From JBDGRJ01 sp042218065 (lineage in GTDB: Bacteria > Patescibacteriota > Patescibacteriia > Magasanikbacterales > UBA922): 64,000 bases of DNA. This document shows positions 26,920 to 36,211 of the stretch, piece by piece (position 1 is the first letter of the stretch; the number at the start of each line of letters is the position of its first letter). Under the pieces are notes generated by a model. It made no database searches. It was not told the DNA's origin and was given only the letters and a program-made list of their open reading frames with translations. Both the position numbers and the translations under genes were made by a program. The stretch spans positions 51,953 to 115,952 of the forward strand of contig JBDGRL010000002.1 in assembly GCA_042218065.1 (NCBI GenBank), written 5' to 3'.

Positions 26920-28355
26920 GAGGTTGATGCTTCAGTTTTTTTAAGTTTGATTATTTCTTTTATTGTTTTAATGGATATACCTCCGATAGCAAATAAAGTA
27001 GTTGCGTAGATTACACCACCAATAACTACCAGCAGCAGTACATGCCATTGAGGCAGGACCATTATAGCTCCTCCCATAATCGTCGCCGCAAATATTATTT
27101 TACCAAAAGTTTTAAAGCTGAGTTTGAGTTCGGCGAATTTTCTCACAGTGAAGAAAAGGAAAAAACCCGCATAAAGTTCAGCAAATACACTCATCCACGC
27201 TGCTCCTATCATACCGTACTTGGGCACAAAGATTAAGTAGCCGATCAGCGTCAGTATTGCATCGGATATATATACCCACAACGTTTGCTTTTGTTTATTC
27301 ATTGCAACTGCTGTATGGCTAAAGGTGGCTCCTAAAAATACTCCAAATACAGCTATAGATAAAATTTCCAAAGGTAAAGCAGACTCAGAGAATTTACCAC
27401 CGGCCACCATTAGCATTATTGGTTTAGATAATATAATTGCACCTACTACTAGAGGTGTGCCCAGAGCCATCATAATATCAAATGATTTTTGTAATCTTTG
27501 TTTAAATTCTTTCATTTTGCCCCGAGACCAAGCATGCGTGAGCAAAGGCAATAACAATCCCATCATCATCATTGCTGATTCGGTTAATACATCTATAACC
27601 TTGTAGGCTGCTCCATAAATCCCCACCTCACTTTGGGGTCTAAATAGTGACAGTAGTACTGTATCTCCTTTCAGGTATATTACATTAAACATTATAGAGA
27701 TTGCCAGTGGCCACATTTTTATTGTTATATCTTTCCATATTTTTTTATCATACTTGATTCCTCCATAGCCCTGCTTCCAAGCGTAAGCAAAAAGAAAAGA
27801 TGTGTATACTATGCTTGCGAAAGTAACAATAATCATAAAAGGCAAAAAAGAGGTTCCCATATATATAAGTGTTGCGATTCCACCTACCAAAACTATTCTC
27901 CCCAAGACTTCTCCGATCGCATGTACATACATCTTTAGCTTTTTTTGGTAGAAGCCTGTAAGCACTTGTCTCATTGAAATTGCTAGAAAAGAAATATTTG
28001 TAAAACTAACAGCTATTTTCACTTCTACAGGATAAGGAAAAAATAGTACTATGAAAGGTGCTAAACCAAAAGCAACACCCGACGTTGCCAATCTAAAACC
28101 AAGTATATTTTTCAGTAGTTTCTTATTATCATATTCTGGCTCACTTAGCATTTGTCCGGTTACTGGGGTCATTCCAAAATCAACCATTATCCCGATGAAT
28201 TGTAAAAAAGCGATGGTAGTAGTATACCAGCCGAATTTAGCTTGTCCGAGGTACCTAGTCATTAAAGCTACTGCAGCTAACCCCAGAGCAGTCGAAACAG
28301 CTTTACCACCAAATTGAATTATCGTATTGTGAGCTACACTCCTAGTTTTTGACAT
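26916..28355 (-). CDS. Polysaccharide flippase, Wzx/MATE-like
   Basis: 479 residues with about fourteen predicted helices. It opens SVAHNTIIQFGGKAVSTALGLA and has the RYLGQAKFGWYTT motif after helix 1, typical of PF01943-type oligosaccharide exporters. It flips lipid-linked oligosaccharides across the cytoplasmic membrane. It is the first gene of the minus-strand cluster, overlaps the GT2 gene by 4 nt, and works upstream of the ligase. Confidence 0.92.
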   Translation of the reverse strand: MSKTRSVAHNTIIQFGGKAVSTALGLAAVALMTRYLGQAKFGWYTTTIAFLQFIGIMVDFGMTPVTGQMLSEPEYDNKKLLKNILGFRLATSGVAFGLAPFIVLFFPYPVEVKIAVSFTNISFLAISMRQVLTGFYQKKLKMYVHAIGEVLGRIVLVGGIATLIYMGTSFLPFMIIVTFASIVYTSFLFAYAWKQGYGGIKYDKKIWKDITIKMWPLAISIMFNVIYLKGDTVLLSLFRPQSEVGIYGAAYKVIDVLTESAMMMMGLLLPLLTHAWSRGKMKEFKQRLQKSFDIMMALGTPLVVGAIILSKPIMLMVAGGKFSESALPLEILSIAVFGVFLGATFSHTAVAMNKQKQTLWVYISDAILTLIGYLIFVPKYGMIGAAWMSVFAELYAGFFLFFTVRKFAELKLSFKTFGKIIFAATIMGGAIMVLPQWHVLLLVVIGGVIYATTLFAIGGISIKTIKEIIKLKKTEASTS

Positions 28356-28451
28356 TTTTCTTTTTTACATAAATTATCACTTTTTATTTCTTTTAGCAAT
28401 TTTTAACTCTTTTATTATCTAAACTCGAATTTAGTTAACTCTCCTGTGGTT

Positions 28452-28491
28452 ATAAAAAATAAACCCCGACAGAGTGTTTACTCCTACGGGG
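28452..28491 (-). terminator. Terminator of the 97-residue protein gene
   Basis: On the minus strand CCCCG (28491-28487) pairs with CGGGG (28468-28464), with an inner GAGT/ACTC pairing, followed by TTTATTTTTTA. It lies 7 nt after the stop of the small gene and isolates it from the flippase operon. Confidence 0.8.
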
Positions 28492-28497
28492 AGAATA

Positions 28498-28791
28498 TTA
28501 TTCATGTTTCGTGTTTTCAAAATCCATAAGATTCTCTTTGATTTTGTCGAAGCATTTGCTTGAAAAATCCCGGGTTCTGAGTGATACAATTTCTGGGTTT
28601 CGCTTAACTTTAAACATTTCTAAAAACCAATTCTTTCTTCTTTTTTTAATTCTGACCCATTTATCTTGTTTATTGAGTTTACTTTGAGCCACAAAGCAAG
28701 CTTTTCTAATTTTTTTGATAGTATCTAACTTAAATTCTTCTAAGTCTAAAAAAAGAGACTTTATTTTATTCTTAAAACTTTCGAATTCCAT
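28498..28791 (-). CDS. Small basic hypothetical protein, 97 residues
   Basis: The start is ATG 28791-28789 because a full AAGGAGG lies 5 nt before it. An upstream in-frame ATG at 28824 would add 11 residues that overlap this site. The protein is helical and rich in Lys, Phe and Glu, with a basic cluster KKRRKNW in the middle. It has no membrane helix or signal peptide. The gene stands alone with its own terminator. A perfect Shine-Dalgarno sequence is exceptional in this window and may mark high expression or recent acquisition. No family was recognised. Confidence 0.65.
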   Translation of the reverse strand: MEFESFKNKIKSLFLDLEEFKLDTIKKIRKACFVAQSKLNKQDKWVRIKKRRKNWFLEMFKVKRNPEIVSLRTRDFSSKCFDKIKENLMDFENTKHE

Positions 28792-28905
28792 GAATACCTC
28801 CTTGTTTTTGGTTAAAGTGCGCACCTCATTGATACATTAATATTATGATAAAAAAGTTATAACTTCAATATTTGATAGCATGTTATTCGGTTCGTGTTTT
28901 ACTTT

Positions 28906-28914
28906 TGGTATAAT
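28906..28914 (+). promoter_or_regulatory. Extended -10 promoter of the SpoIID gene
   Basis: TGGTATAAT matches an extended -10 (TGnTATAAT). If the N gap is removed, it lies 28 nt before the spoIID-like ATG (28942 in the pre-gap copy). Confidence 0.55.
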
Positions 28915-28929
28915 ATTTAAGCTTATATC

Positions 28930-29139
28930 TAAAATTAAATAAATGAAAAAAAAGTTGAAAAGTTTTAAAAATACAGCTTTTGCTNNNNNNNNNNNNNNNN
29001 NNNNNNNNNNNNNNNNNNNNNNNNNNNNNNNNNNNNNNNNNNNNNNNNNNNNNNNNNNNNNNNNNNNNNNNNNNNNNNNNNNNNTAAAATTAAATAAATG
29101 AAAAAAAAGTTGAAAAGTTTTAAAAATACAGCTTTTGCT
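28930..29139. other. Scaffold gap with duplicated flanks
   Basis: 100 N (28985-29084) are flanked by the same 55 bases (28930-28984 and 29085-29139), which include the start codon of the SpoIID gene. This is the pattern expected when two contigs overlap by an assembly k-mer and are joined with a fixed gap. The real sequence is probably continuous, with one copy and no missing bases. Confidence 0.9.
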
Positions 29140-31452
29140 TTCATGTTATTTTTGTTTGCTATTTTTTTGTTAGCACCAATTAGTTCAAAAGCAAAGCCAA
29201 GTCCAAAGATACAAGACCCAGGTTTTAGTGCAAAGTACGTTTCACAAAAGCCCAGTGACCCAATAAATATAGAAGCAGGTGACACAAAGACAGTAGAAAT
29301 TAATTTTAAAAATACAGGCACAAGAACTTGGAACCCAAATCGATATAATTTTGTATCTGCTTATACAATGGACCCAAGGTACAGGAAATCAAAGTTTTCT
29401 TCTGAACAGTGGATTAACTCTAAACAGACTGCAAAAATAAATGAAGTCGTTCGTCCTGGAGAGATAGGTAAGTTAAAAATCAAATTAAAAGCTCCGAATG
29501 AACCTGGTGAATACAGACAGAAATTTTATTTAGCTTCTGAAGATCATAGTTGGGTAAAAAATGGTTATTTCTTTTTGGACATAAAGGTCACTTTACCAAG
29601 TAGAGAACTCACACAAAAAGAGAAAAATATAAAAGATCCGAAATTTAAGATAAACGATCCTGCTTATCAAGCTCAGTATATCTCACAATCTGAATCAGAC
29701 CCGATAAAGATTACAGCTGGAGACAAAAAAAGAGTTGCTGTGACATTTAAAAACAACGGTTCAAAAACCTGGTATCCCGGCTCAGCTAACTTCGTTAGTG
29801 CTTACATCGTGAGGCCTAAATATAATGAATCTGAGTTTAGTGGAAGAGAATGGCTCAAACCATCACAGCCGGCTAAGATAAATAATATAGTTCGCCCTGG
29901 ACAGAGAGGTAGTTTGAGTTTTAACTTGCATGCTCCAGAAAAAACAGGCACTTATATCGAACATTTTCATCTCGCTTCTGAAAATCACACCTGGATTGAG
30001 GATGGGTATTTTTATTTAAAAATAAAATCTGTAGCACCATCTAAGCAGAACAATAAGACTAATCAGAAGGAGACAAAAAACCAAGATTCAAACTTAAAAG
30101 ACTACAAAAAAGTAAGTGAAAACAAAGAAGCAGAAGAGAACAAGCAAGAAGATAATTCTAAACAAAGCAAGTACAAAGGAGAGAAAATGTTCTTAAATAA
30201 AAATAAAATAGCTGCACCCGGTGGTGAGAGGGTAAAAATTATATTAGCTGCTCAAAACTCTGGTGAAAATACTTGGCCTAACTATACAATAAAGATGAAA
30301 GACAGTTCAGAAAGTAATTTTGCGGATGACAGCTGGAAATCAAAGACAGAAATTTTGAATAGCGATAATAATATTGGTCCAAATGGAGTTTTCAGGGAAG
30401 ATTTCTATGTCAGAACTCCGCCAAATTCAGGAAAATATACCTTAAACTTAAATTTATATGTAAATGATAAGAAAGCTTCCGGTGCTGAGTTTAGTATTCC
30501 TGTGGAAGTTACTAAAGATGCAGATTCAGATTATACCCCCGCTTTTCATGAAGAAAATGAAGAGCCGAGATGGGACAAAGAGCCTAGAATTAGGGTTGGA
30601 CTAAAAAAGATTGAAAATAATTATACTCTTTTTACTCCCAAGAATGATGATTATAAAGTTTATAAAGGTAGTGACACCTTGATGGGTACCTTGGAGGAAG
30701 GTGATACTGCAACCCTAAAAAAGGATGAAGATGAATTTACTTTCCTTAGTGATGAAGTAGATTTTGATACAGAAAAATATATTCGTCTAGAGCCTAAAGA
30801 AAACCCTCACGCGAAATTTGAACTGGGGCATTTCAATAGAAAAATAAAATGGAAAGGACCTAAAAACTTTGATACTTACAGAGGGGCTTTTGAATACAGG
30901 CTGTCAGATGGAGAAGATTCCGACCTGTTTGCTATAAATGATCTATTGATGGAGGATTATGTAAAAGGAATAGCTGAAACCTCAAATAATCCTCCTATGG
31001 AAATGCTAAAAGCCCAGGCAGTTGCAGCTAGAACTTATGCTGAACATATAAAAGAGACCAATAAGCACTCAGAACGAAATTTTGGTGTAATTGCTCACAC
31101 TGGAGACCAGCTATATTTAGGAGTTGAAAGTGAAAAAATAACCCCCCGCTATGTTCAAGCTGCTGAAGCAACTCGAGGTTATATGATTACTTACAATGAT
31201 GAGATAGTAGTGACACCTTATTTTGGTCACAGCAACGGATATACTTCCAGTTGGTATCAGGTATGGGGGGACCACAAACCTTGGTTAGTTTCAGTAAGAA
31301 CCGAGTATGATGATGGATTGTCAACTCTTGGTCATGAAGTGGGGATGAGCCAGAGAGATGCAGCTATCAGAGCAAGGAAAGAAGATATTACCTGGAGAGA
31401 ATTGTTGCATCACTATTATACTGGAGTTGAGATAGAAAAGTTTTATGAGTAA
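29098..31452 (+). CDS. SpoIID/LytB-domain protein with NBR1-type Ig repeats
   Basis: 784 residues. A signal peptide (hydrophobic about 13-28) is followed by two homologous beta domains (about 43-160 and 185-315) with the pattern of the next-to-BRCA1 Ig-like domain (AGD...FKNxGxxTWxP...PGxxG...APxxxGxY). Then come a Lys/Glu/Asn-rich linker (about 316-360), a third, diverged Ig-like domain, and a C-terminal SpoIID domain (about 590-784). The SpoIID part keeps NDLLMEDYVKGIAE (Glu627 in the catalytic position of B. subtilis SpoIID), LKAQAVAARTYA, and GHEVGMSQRDA. SpoIID enzymes are lytic transglycosylases that cut peptidoglycan strands lacking stem peptides. It is probably an anchored or exported wall-remodelling enzyme. 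Confidence 0.88.
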   Translation: MKKKLKSFKNTAFAFMLFLFAIFLLAPISSKAKPSPKIQDPGFSAKYVSQKPSDPINIEAGDTKTVEINFKNTGTRTWNPNRYNFVSAYTMDPRYRKSKFSSEQWINSKQTAKINEVVRPGEIGKLKIKLKAPNEPGEYRQKFYLASEDHSWVKNGYFFLDIKVTLPSRELTQKEKNIKDPKFKINDPAYQAQYISQSESDPIKITAGDKKRVAVTFKNNGSKTWYPGSANFVSAYIVRPKYNESEFSGREWLKPSQPAKINNIVRPGQRGSLSFNLHAPEKTGTYIEHFHLASENHTWIEDGYFYLKIKSVAPSKQNNKTNQKETKNQDSNLKDYKKVSENKEAEENKQEDNSKQSKYKGEKMFLNKNKIAAPGGERVKIILAAQNSGENTWPNYTIKMKDSSESNFADDSWKSKTEILNSDNNIGPNGVFREDFYVRTPPNSGKYTLNLNLYVNDKKASGAEFSIPVEVTKDADSDYTPAFHEENEEPRWDKEPRIRVGLKKIENNYTLFTPKNDDYKVYKGSDTLMGTLEEGDTATLKKDEDEFTFLSDEVDFDTEKYIRLEPKENPHAKFELGHFNRKIKWKGPKNFDTYRGAFEYRLSDGEDSDLFAINDLLMEDYVKGIAETSNNPPMEMLKAQAVAARTYAEHIKETNKHSERNFGVIAHTGDQLYLGVESEKITPRYVQAAEATRGYMITYNDEIVVTPYFGHSNGYTSSWYQVWGDHKPWLVSVRTEYDDGLSTLGHEVGMSQRDAAIRARKEDITWRELLHHYYTGVEIEKFYE

Positions 31453-31524
31453 GTGAGTACCTATTTTATTATTTCATGGGTGGTAAATAAGTTTTATTCT
31501 AGCTCAGTTTCTTTAAGGTAAAAT

Positions 31525-31547
31525 AAAAAACCGGGCGCTAAGCCCGG
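31525..31547 (-). terminator. Terminator of recA
   Basis: CCGGGC (31531-31536) and GCCCGG (31542-31547) form a 6-bp GC stem. On the minus strand it is followed by TTTTTT (31530-31525). It lies about 30 nt after the recA stop and may also act weakly on the convergent spoIID-like transcript. Confidence 0.85.
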
Positions 31548-31576
31548 TTAGTTATTATATATATGTTTTTTAATTT

Positions 31577-32683
31577 TTAATCTTCCCCGTCTTCATCATT
31601 CTCACCCGATTCATCTTTCTCATCTGATTCTTCATCATTTTCGTCTTTTGACTCTTCTGTCTCTTCCTCTTCTTCATCTGATTCAATCTTTTCAATAATT
31701 TCTTCTCTAATTTCTTCCATAATTTCGGGGTTATTGTTGAGGAATTTTTTTGCTTTCTCTTTTCCTACTTCTAGCTTGTCTAAGTCATCTATTCTTTCAC
31801 CTTCGTAATAATAGGTATGACCTCTTTTTTCGATAACTTCGTGCTCCATACCAACTTTTAGAGTATCACCTGCGGCTGAAATTCCTTGGTTATACATAAT
31901 ATCAAACTCCGTTGTTTGGAAAGGGGCGGCTACCTTATTTTTAGCAACTTTAGCTTTTACTCGGTTTCCGATCACGTCTCCTTGGTGTTTAATCTTAGCT
32001 CTTCTTCTTAGCTCTATTCTAACTGATGAATAGAATTTCAATGCTCTACCACCAGGTGTGGTTTCCGGGTTTCCGAAGTAAGTGCCAACTTTCATTCGGA
32101 TCTGGTTCAGGAATATTACAGTAGTGTTGGTTTTTCCTATAAATCCTGTTAGTTTTCTCAAGGCTTGACTCATTAATCGTGCTTGCAGTGCAATGTGATC
32201 ATCTCCCATTTCTCCTTCTATTTCTTCTTTTGGGACTAGTGCAGCTACTGAGTCTAGTACTACCACATCCAATCCATTTGATCTGACCAAGGTTTCCAAA
32301 ATTTCAAGTGCCTGTTCTCCGGTATCTGGTTGTGAGATAAGCAGTTCATCTACGTCTACGCCTGTCTTTTTAGCATATTCTGGATCTAATGCATGCTCTG
32401 CATCAATAAATGCAGCTATACCGTCCTCTTTTTGTGTTTCCGCTATTATATGTTGAGCTAGTGTTGTTTTACCAGACGCCTCTGGTCCGTAAATCTCTAC
32501 TACTCTACCTCTAGGGACTCCTTGCACACCTAATGCTAAGTCTAAAGATAAACAACCTGTAGATATTGCGTTTACGTCATCTGGGCTTGCCGATCCCAAC
32601 TTCATAATTGAGCCATCACCAAATTTTTCTTTTATTTGGTCTACTGCAGCTTGCGTGGCTTCTTTTTTATCATCTTTTGCCAT
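31577..32683 (-). CDS. recA: Recombinase RecA
   Basis: 368 residues. Walker A is GPEASGKTT (66-74) and Walker B is [11 protein letters not shown]. The L1 region [21 protein letters not shown] and L2 region [22 protein letters not shown] are intact. It forms ATP-dependent filaments on single-stranded DNA for recombination and repair. The C-terminal tail is very long and acidic (about 30 Glu/Asp in the last 40 residues). Between it and the upstream RodZ-like gene lies a 119-nt hairpin repeat. No Shine-Dalgarno sequence is visible. Confidence 0.98.
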   Translation of the reverse strand: MAKDDKKEATQAAVDQIKEKFGDGSIMKLGSASPDDVNAISTGCLSLDLALGVQGVPRGRVVEIYGPEASGKTTLAQHIIAETQKEDGIAAFIDAEHALDPEYAKKTGVDVDELLISQPDTGEQALEILETLVRSNGLDVVVLDSVAALVPKEEIEGEMGDDHIALQARLMSQALRKLTGFIGKTNTTVIFLNQIRMKVGTYFGNPETTPGGRALKFYSSVRIELRRRAKIKHQGDVIGNRVKAKVAKNKVAAPFQTTEFDIMYNQGISAAGDTLKVGMEHEVIEKRGHTYYYEGERIDDLDKLEVGKEKAKKFLNNNPEIMEEIREEIIEKIESDEEEEETEESKDENDEESDEKDESGENDEDGED

Positions 32684-32752
32684 GAAATTTATTTATTAAT
32701 TATGTAGGTTTACTTTAATTATTGAGAGGTGAAATGTCAAGGGTTTACATTA

Positions 32753-32871
32753 AGACCGTTGAAAAACTTTAGCAAGATTCGAACCCATTACCGAACCCCT
32801 TCAATGAGACAAGCTCAAAGCCGAGGTTCGGCAATGGGTTCTGCATCTATTTTGTGTTTTTTCAATGGTCT
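32753..32871. repeat. 119-nt palindromic element (hairpin repeat type A, full copy)
   Basis: Terminal arms 32753-32767 (AGACCGTTGAAAAAC) and 32857-32871 and inner arms 32781-32796 and 32826-32841 pair, each with a single mismatch, around a loop that carries TGAGACAAGCTCAA (32805-32818). The reverse complement matches 52628-52693 at 58 of 66 positions. It lies between the RodZ-like gene and recA. Confidence 0.8.
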
Positions 32872-32914
32872 CTACATTGATTATATAGGACTTAAAGTTT
32901 TTTATAAGAGAGGA

Positions 32915-33604
32915 TCAAGTTTCTTTATTGTCGTCTTGAGTTAGTGAAAATTTAGAATTCTTTTCTTTTACTACGTGCCTTACTTTTGTATTAGGTTTTC
33001 CGTGCTCTTTTTTGGCTTTTATAACAATTGTGTTTAATCCTTGTTTTAATTTTATTTTCTTTTCAAACACCCCTTTTTTATTATGGGATACTCTTTTGCC
33101 ATTTATAGATATAGTAGCCTCTTTTTTTGTTTTTACTTGTATAGTTACTTTATCTTGATTTGTTTTGAAATTTTTTGTTGGAGAGTTGACTAGAAGCTTT
33201 GGCGGATCGAGTATTTGGTCTATTTGCAATCCTATAAAGCCTATTAAGGATCCTACTAATAAAATCACACAAAAAGCTTTAGCAAAAAGTGGAACATTTT
33301 TCTTAGATAGAAAGTCAGGTTTCTTAGTCCAATCAATACTTGCATTTCCTTCTATTTCTTTTAGGTATTTCTCTTTATTAATATCGAAAGGCTTTAAATA
33401 TCTTTTTATAAAAAGTTTTTTATAGAGCTTCCCTTTTGGAAGTTTATGGAAAGCTGAAGACTCAATTGCTAATATGAAATCTTTATTTAACTTAGTTAGC
33501 TCTTCCATTTCTTCGATACTTAGGTTTGAGTTCTCTCTAAGCTGTCTAAGTTTATCACCAATTTGCTCTGGTTTTTGTACTGGCTTTTTATGGAATATTT
33601 TCAT
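32915..33604 (-). CDS. RodZ-like protein: HTH, one membrane helix, exported Ig-like domain
   Basis: 229 residues. An N-terminal helix-turn-helix of the HTH_25 type (GDKLRQLRENSNLSIEEMEE, then FILAIESSAFHKLPKG) is followed by a basic linker, one membrane helix (about 112-133) and a C-terminal beta domain beginning PPKLLVNSPTKNF. This is the architecture of RodZ, which links MreB to the wall synthesis machinery, but the C-terminal domain is a generic bacterial Ig-like fold. The neighbours ftsK and recA fit a cell-cycle setting. A DNA-binding regulator with an extracellular sensor remains possible. Confidence 0.8.
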   Translation of the reverse strand: MKIFHKKPVQKPEQIGDKLRQLRENSNLSIEEMEELTKLNKDFILAIESSAFHKLPKGKLYKKLFIKRYLKPFDINKEKYLKEIEGNASIDWTKKPDFLSKKNVPLFAKAFCVILLVGSLIGFIGLQIDQILDPPKLLVNSPTKNFKTNQDKVTIQVKTKKEATISINGKRVSHNKKGVFEKKIKLKQGLNTIVIKAKKEHGKPNTKVRHVVKEKNSKFSLTQDDNKET

Positions 33605-33715
33605 TTATTCCAGTTAATTTCGTATAATTAGCATTAGGTATTATATCTATTTGTTTATGAACAGTAAAATTGAGTATGAAAATTGATTACAAATTCTAAA
33701 TTCGATTTATCTTTT

Positions 33716-36070
33716 TTATTTTGGCTCTTCTTGTTCTTCATTATTGTGCTTTGATGTTTTTTCTTCCTCCTCTTCATCCTCTTGTTCTTCTGTTTCTTCT
33801 TTTTCTTCATCGTCTTCGTCTTTATAAACATTTTGAGCTCCGTCTTTGTCTAGTTCTTCTACAATTTCTTGTTCCGATAGTGTTATTTCTCTAGCTTTGG
33901 ACCCTCTTGCCTCACCAACTATACCTTCTTCATGGAGCTGGTCTAGTATTCTAGCAGCTCTAGCATATCCGATTCTCAATTTTCTTTGCAACAGAGAGGC
34001 GCTGCCTTTTTCTGCCTTTAGCACTGTCTTTTTTGCTTCTTCGAATAGTTCATCTTTTTCTTGTTCTTCATCATCGAACATACTTTCTGTTTTTGATTGG
34101 CTTTCCACTATAGACTCATCATAGTTGGGCTCTTCATCTTCTGAGAGATAGTCTACTACTCGCTTAACTTCTTGCTCGGAGATATAGGCACCTTGGATAC
34201 GAGCAGGTTTAGATAAATCTGAAGTTGATAACAGCATATCACCTTTTCCAACTAATTTTTCAGCTCCAGGCTCATCTAGAATTACTCTGGAGTCGGTAGC
34301 AGAAGCTACTGAGAAAGAAATTCTTGCTGGAATATTAGCCTTCATTAAACCGGTTATCACATCAACACTAGGTCTTTGTGTAGCTAAAATTAAATGTATA
34401 CCAACAGCACGTGCCATTTGTGCCAATCTAATTGTGCCGGATTCGATCTCATTTGATGCTGCTTGCATTAAATCTGCCAGTTCATCAATGATAAAAACAA
34501 GGTGCGGCATTTTGTTATCCGGGTGTTTTTTATTGTGTGAGCTAATGTTTCTGCTGCCGCTTTCTGATAGCACATCAAACCTTCTTTCCATTTCTTTTAT
34601 TGTCCATTCAAGAGCATTTACCGCTTTCTTTGCTTTGGTTATTACTGGAGTTAAAAGATGCGGCAGGCCATCGTAATCTTTCAGCTCAACTCTTTTTGGA
34701 TCAACCATTATAAACCGCAAAGTTTCTGGGGTATTTTGATACAGTAAGCTCATTATTATTGTGTTTAAACAGACAGTTTTACCCGAGCCGGTTGCTCCAG
34801 CTATTAGTAGGTGAGGCATTTTGGGTAGATCTGCAAACCATACTTTTCCTGATACATCTTTACCTAGAGCCATCATCATATCGTGGTCTCTGTTTTTGAA
34901 TTGTTTACTTTTTAGCAATTCTTTTAGCGTAACTTGAGCTTGAGTTTCATTTGGCACTTCTACCCCCACTTTTGATTTACCTGGAATCGGAGCTTCGATT
35001 CTTATTGGGTGGGCAGCTAAAGCCAAGGATAAGTTATTGGACAAGGATGTAATTTTGTTCAGTTTTACTCCTTTTGGTGGGTTCAGAGTATATTGAGTAA
35101 CAGTGGGCCCAACCTTTACTTCTCCCATTTCGACTTCTAAATCAAAATTTTTCAGTGTTTTTTTGATAGTTTTTACGTTTTGTTTTATATCACCGCTAGA
35201 TGGTTTTTGTCTTTTTGAGGACAGAAGAGATATTGGTGGAATTTCTTTTGATATGACCCCTTTCATGTAGTCGGGCTGATCAATATCTATTTCTTTATTT
35301 GAGCTTTCTTCTATTTCAGGCTGTTCATTGTCTTTTGTTTCTTTTTCATCTTTCTCTCTAGATTCTGCTTCTTCTGCTTGTTCTTTATTAATATCTTTGG
35401 AAGAGAAGTCAGGCTCGTCTCTTTTTGGTATTTCACCTTCTTCTTCACTAAACTCTTGATAGTCTTCAAGGTTTTCTCCTTGATCATATACATCATCTAT
35501 ACCTTCTTTTACGAATAAATTTTGTGTAAGTTTTGTTAACTGGTCTCCAAAACCACCCATTTTGTTCATTAATTTTTTATGCATCAATATAAAGTGAGCT
35601 AAAGAAGTATTAAAAGTAAGTAATAAAGATGTGAGAAGCAAACCTATAAGTAAAATTACTCCTGCTATTGTACCGAGATAGTTTTTAAGAATCCAAGCAG
35701 GTAAACCAAAGACACCCCCTCCGTTTCCTTGGAGAGCTTGAAATCTCATCTCTGCCGGAGAAAACTGAAAATGGAACAGACTACAGGCTGATAACAAAAA
35801 TAAAAATATACCGATGCCGTAAGTTTCTTTATACTCATTATCTTGATCTCTTAAACTAAACCAGAGCAATAACAGTAAAATAAGAGGTATGGAGTACTTC
35901 ATACTGCCGAAAAGCGGACCTAACAGAGACTGGTTCAGAATTTTCCCGAACTCTCCTGCTTTCCCTAAAAAGCTAAGTGCTATTATTAAGCTTAATACTA
36001 TCAATAGAATTGAGGAGATAGACTTTGCTATAGAAGGGTTTAATTGGTTAGATTTTCTTTTCTTGCTCAT
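33716..36070 (-). CDS. ftsK: DNA translocase FtsK/SpoIIIE
   Basis: 784 residues. Four or five N-terminal membrane helices (about 15-175), an acidic low-complexity linker (about 200-270), the alpha/beta motor with Walker A GATGSGKT (about 424-431) and Walker B LVFIIDELADLM, and a C-terminal gamma winged-helix domain (LLQRKLRIGYARAARILDQL) that reads polar DNA sequences. A further acidic tail of about 35 residues follows. It pumps chromosome termini across the division septum and activates dimer resolution. It is divergent from ftsH. Confidence 0.96.
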   Translation of the reverse strand: MSKKRKSNQLNPSIAKSISSILLIVLSLIIALSFLGKAGEFGKILNQSLLGPLFGSMKYSIPLILLLLLWFSLRDQDNEYKETYGIGIFLFLLSACSLFHFQFSPAEMRFQALQGNGGGVFGLPAWILKNYLGTIAGVILLIGLLLTSLLLTFNTSLAHFILMHKKLMNKMGGFGDQLTKLTQNLFVKEGIDDVYDQGENLEDYQEFSEEEGEIPKRDEPDFSSKDINKEQAEEAESREKDEKETKDNEQPEIEESSNKEIDIDQPDYMKGVISKEIPPISLLSSKRQKPSSGDIKQNVKTIKKTLKNFDLEVEMGEVKVGPTVTQYTLNPPKGVKLNKITSLSNNLSLALAAHPIRIEAPIPGKSKVGVEVPNETQAQVTLKELLKSKQFKNRDHDMMMALGKDVSGKVWFADLPKMPHLLIAGATGSGKTVCLNTIIMSLLYQNTPETLRFIMVDPKRVELKDYDGLPHLLTPVITKAKKAVNALEWTIKEMERRFDVLSESGSRNISSHNKKHPDNKMPHLVFIIDELADLMQAASNEIESGTIRLAQMARAVGIHLILATQRPSVDVITGLMKANIPARISFSVASATDSRVILDEPGAEKLVGKGDMLLSTSDLSKPARIQGAYISEQEVKRVVDYLSEDEEPNYDESIVESQSKTESMFDDEEQEKDELFEEAKKTVLKAEKGSASLLQRKLRIGYARAARILDQLHEEGIVGEARGSKAREITLSEQEIVEELDKDGAQNVYKDEDDEEKEETEEQEDEEEEEKTSKHNNEEQEEPK

Positions 36071-36127
36071 AGTACAAGCTATTTTATCAAAAATGATAGT
36101 TCAACAAAAGAAAATTCTTCATTTAAA

Positions 36128-36156
36128 TTGACACAAACCAATATTTCAGATATAAT
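36128..36156 (+). promoter_or_regulatory. Consensus sigma-70 promoter of ftsH
   Basis: TTGACA (36128-36133), a 17-nt spacer and TATAAT (36151-36156): a perfect match, 55 nt before the ftsH ATG. It is the strongest-looking promoter in the window. Confidence 0.88.
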
Positions 36157-36211
36157 GCGGTAGTGAAAACACTCAAAACTCATTTAAATTAGTAAGAACT
36201 CATTAAAAATT

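Noticed and set aside
28792..28824. Upstream start for the 97-residue protein
   Set aside because: The AAGGAGG 5 nt before ATG 28791 marks the real start; the longer form would translate across it.
28965..29321. Minus-strand frame across the first N gap
   Set aside because: It depends on the gap and is antisense to the SpoIID gene.
32770..32790. GATTCGAACC resembling a tRNA T-loop on the minus strand
   Set aside because: The flanking bases do not form a T-stem or any other tRNA arm; it belongs to the palindromic element.
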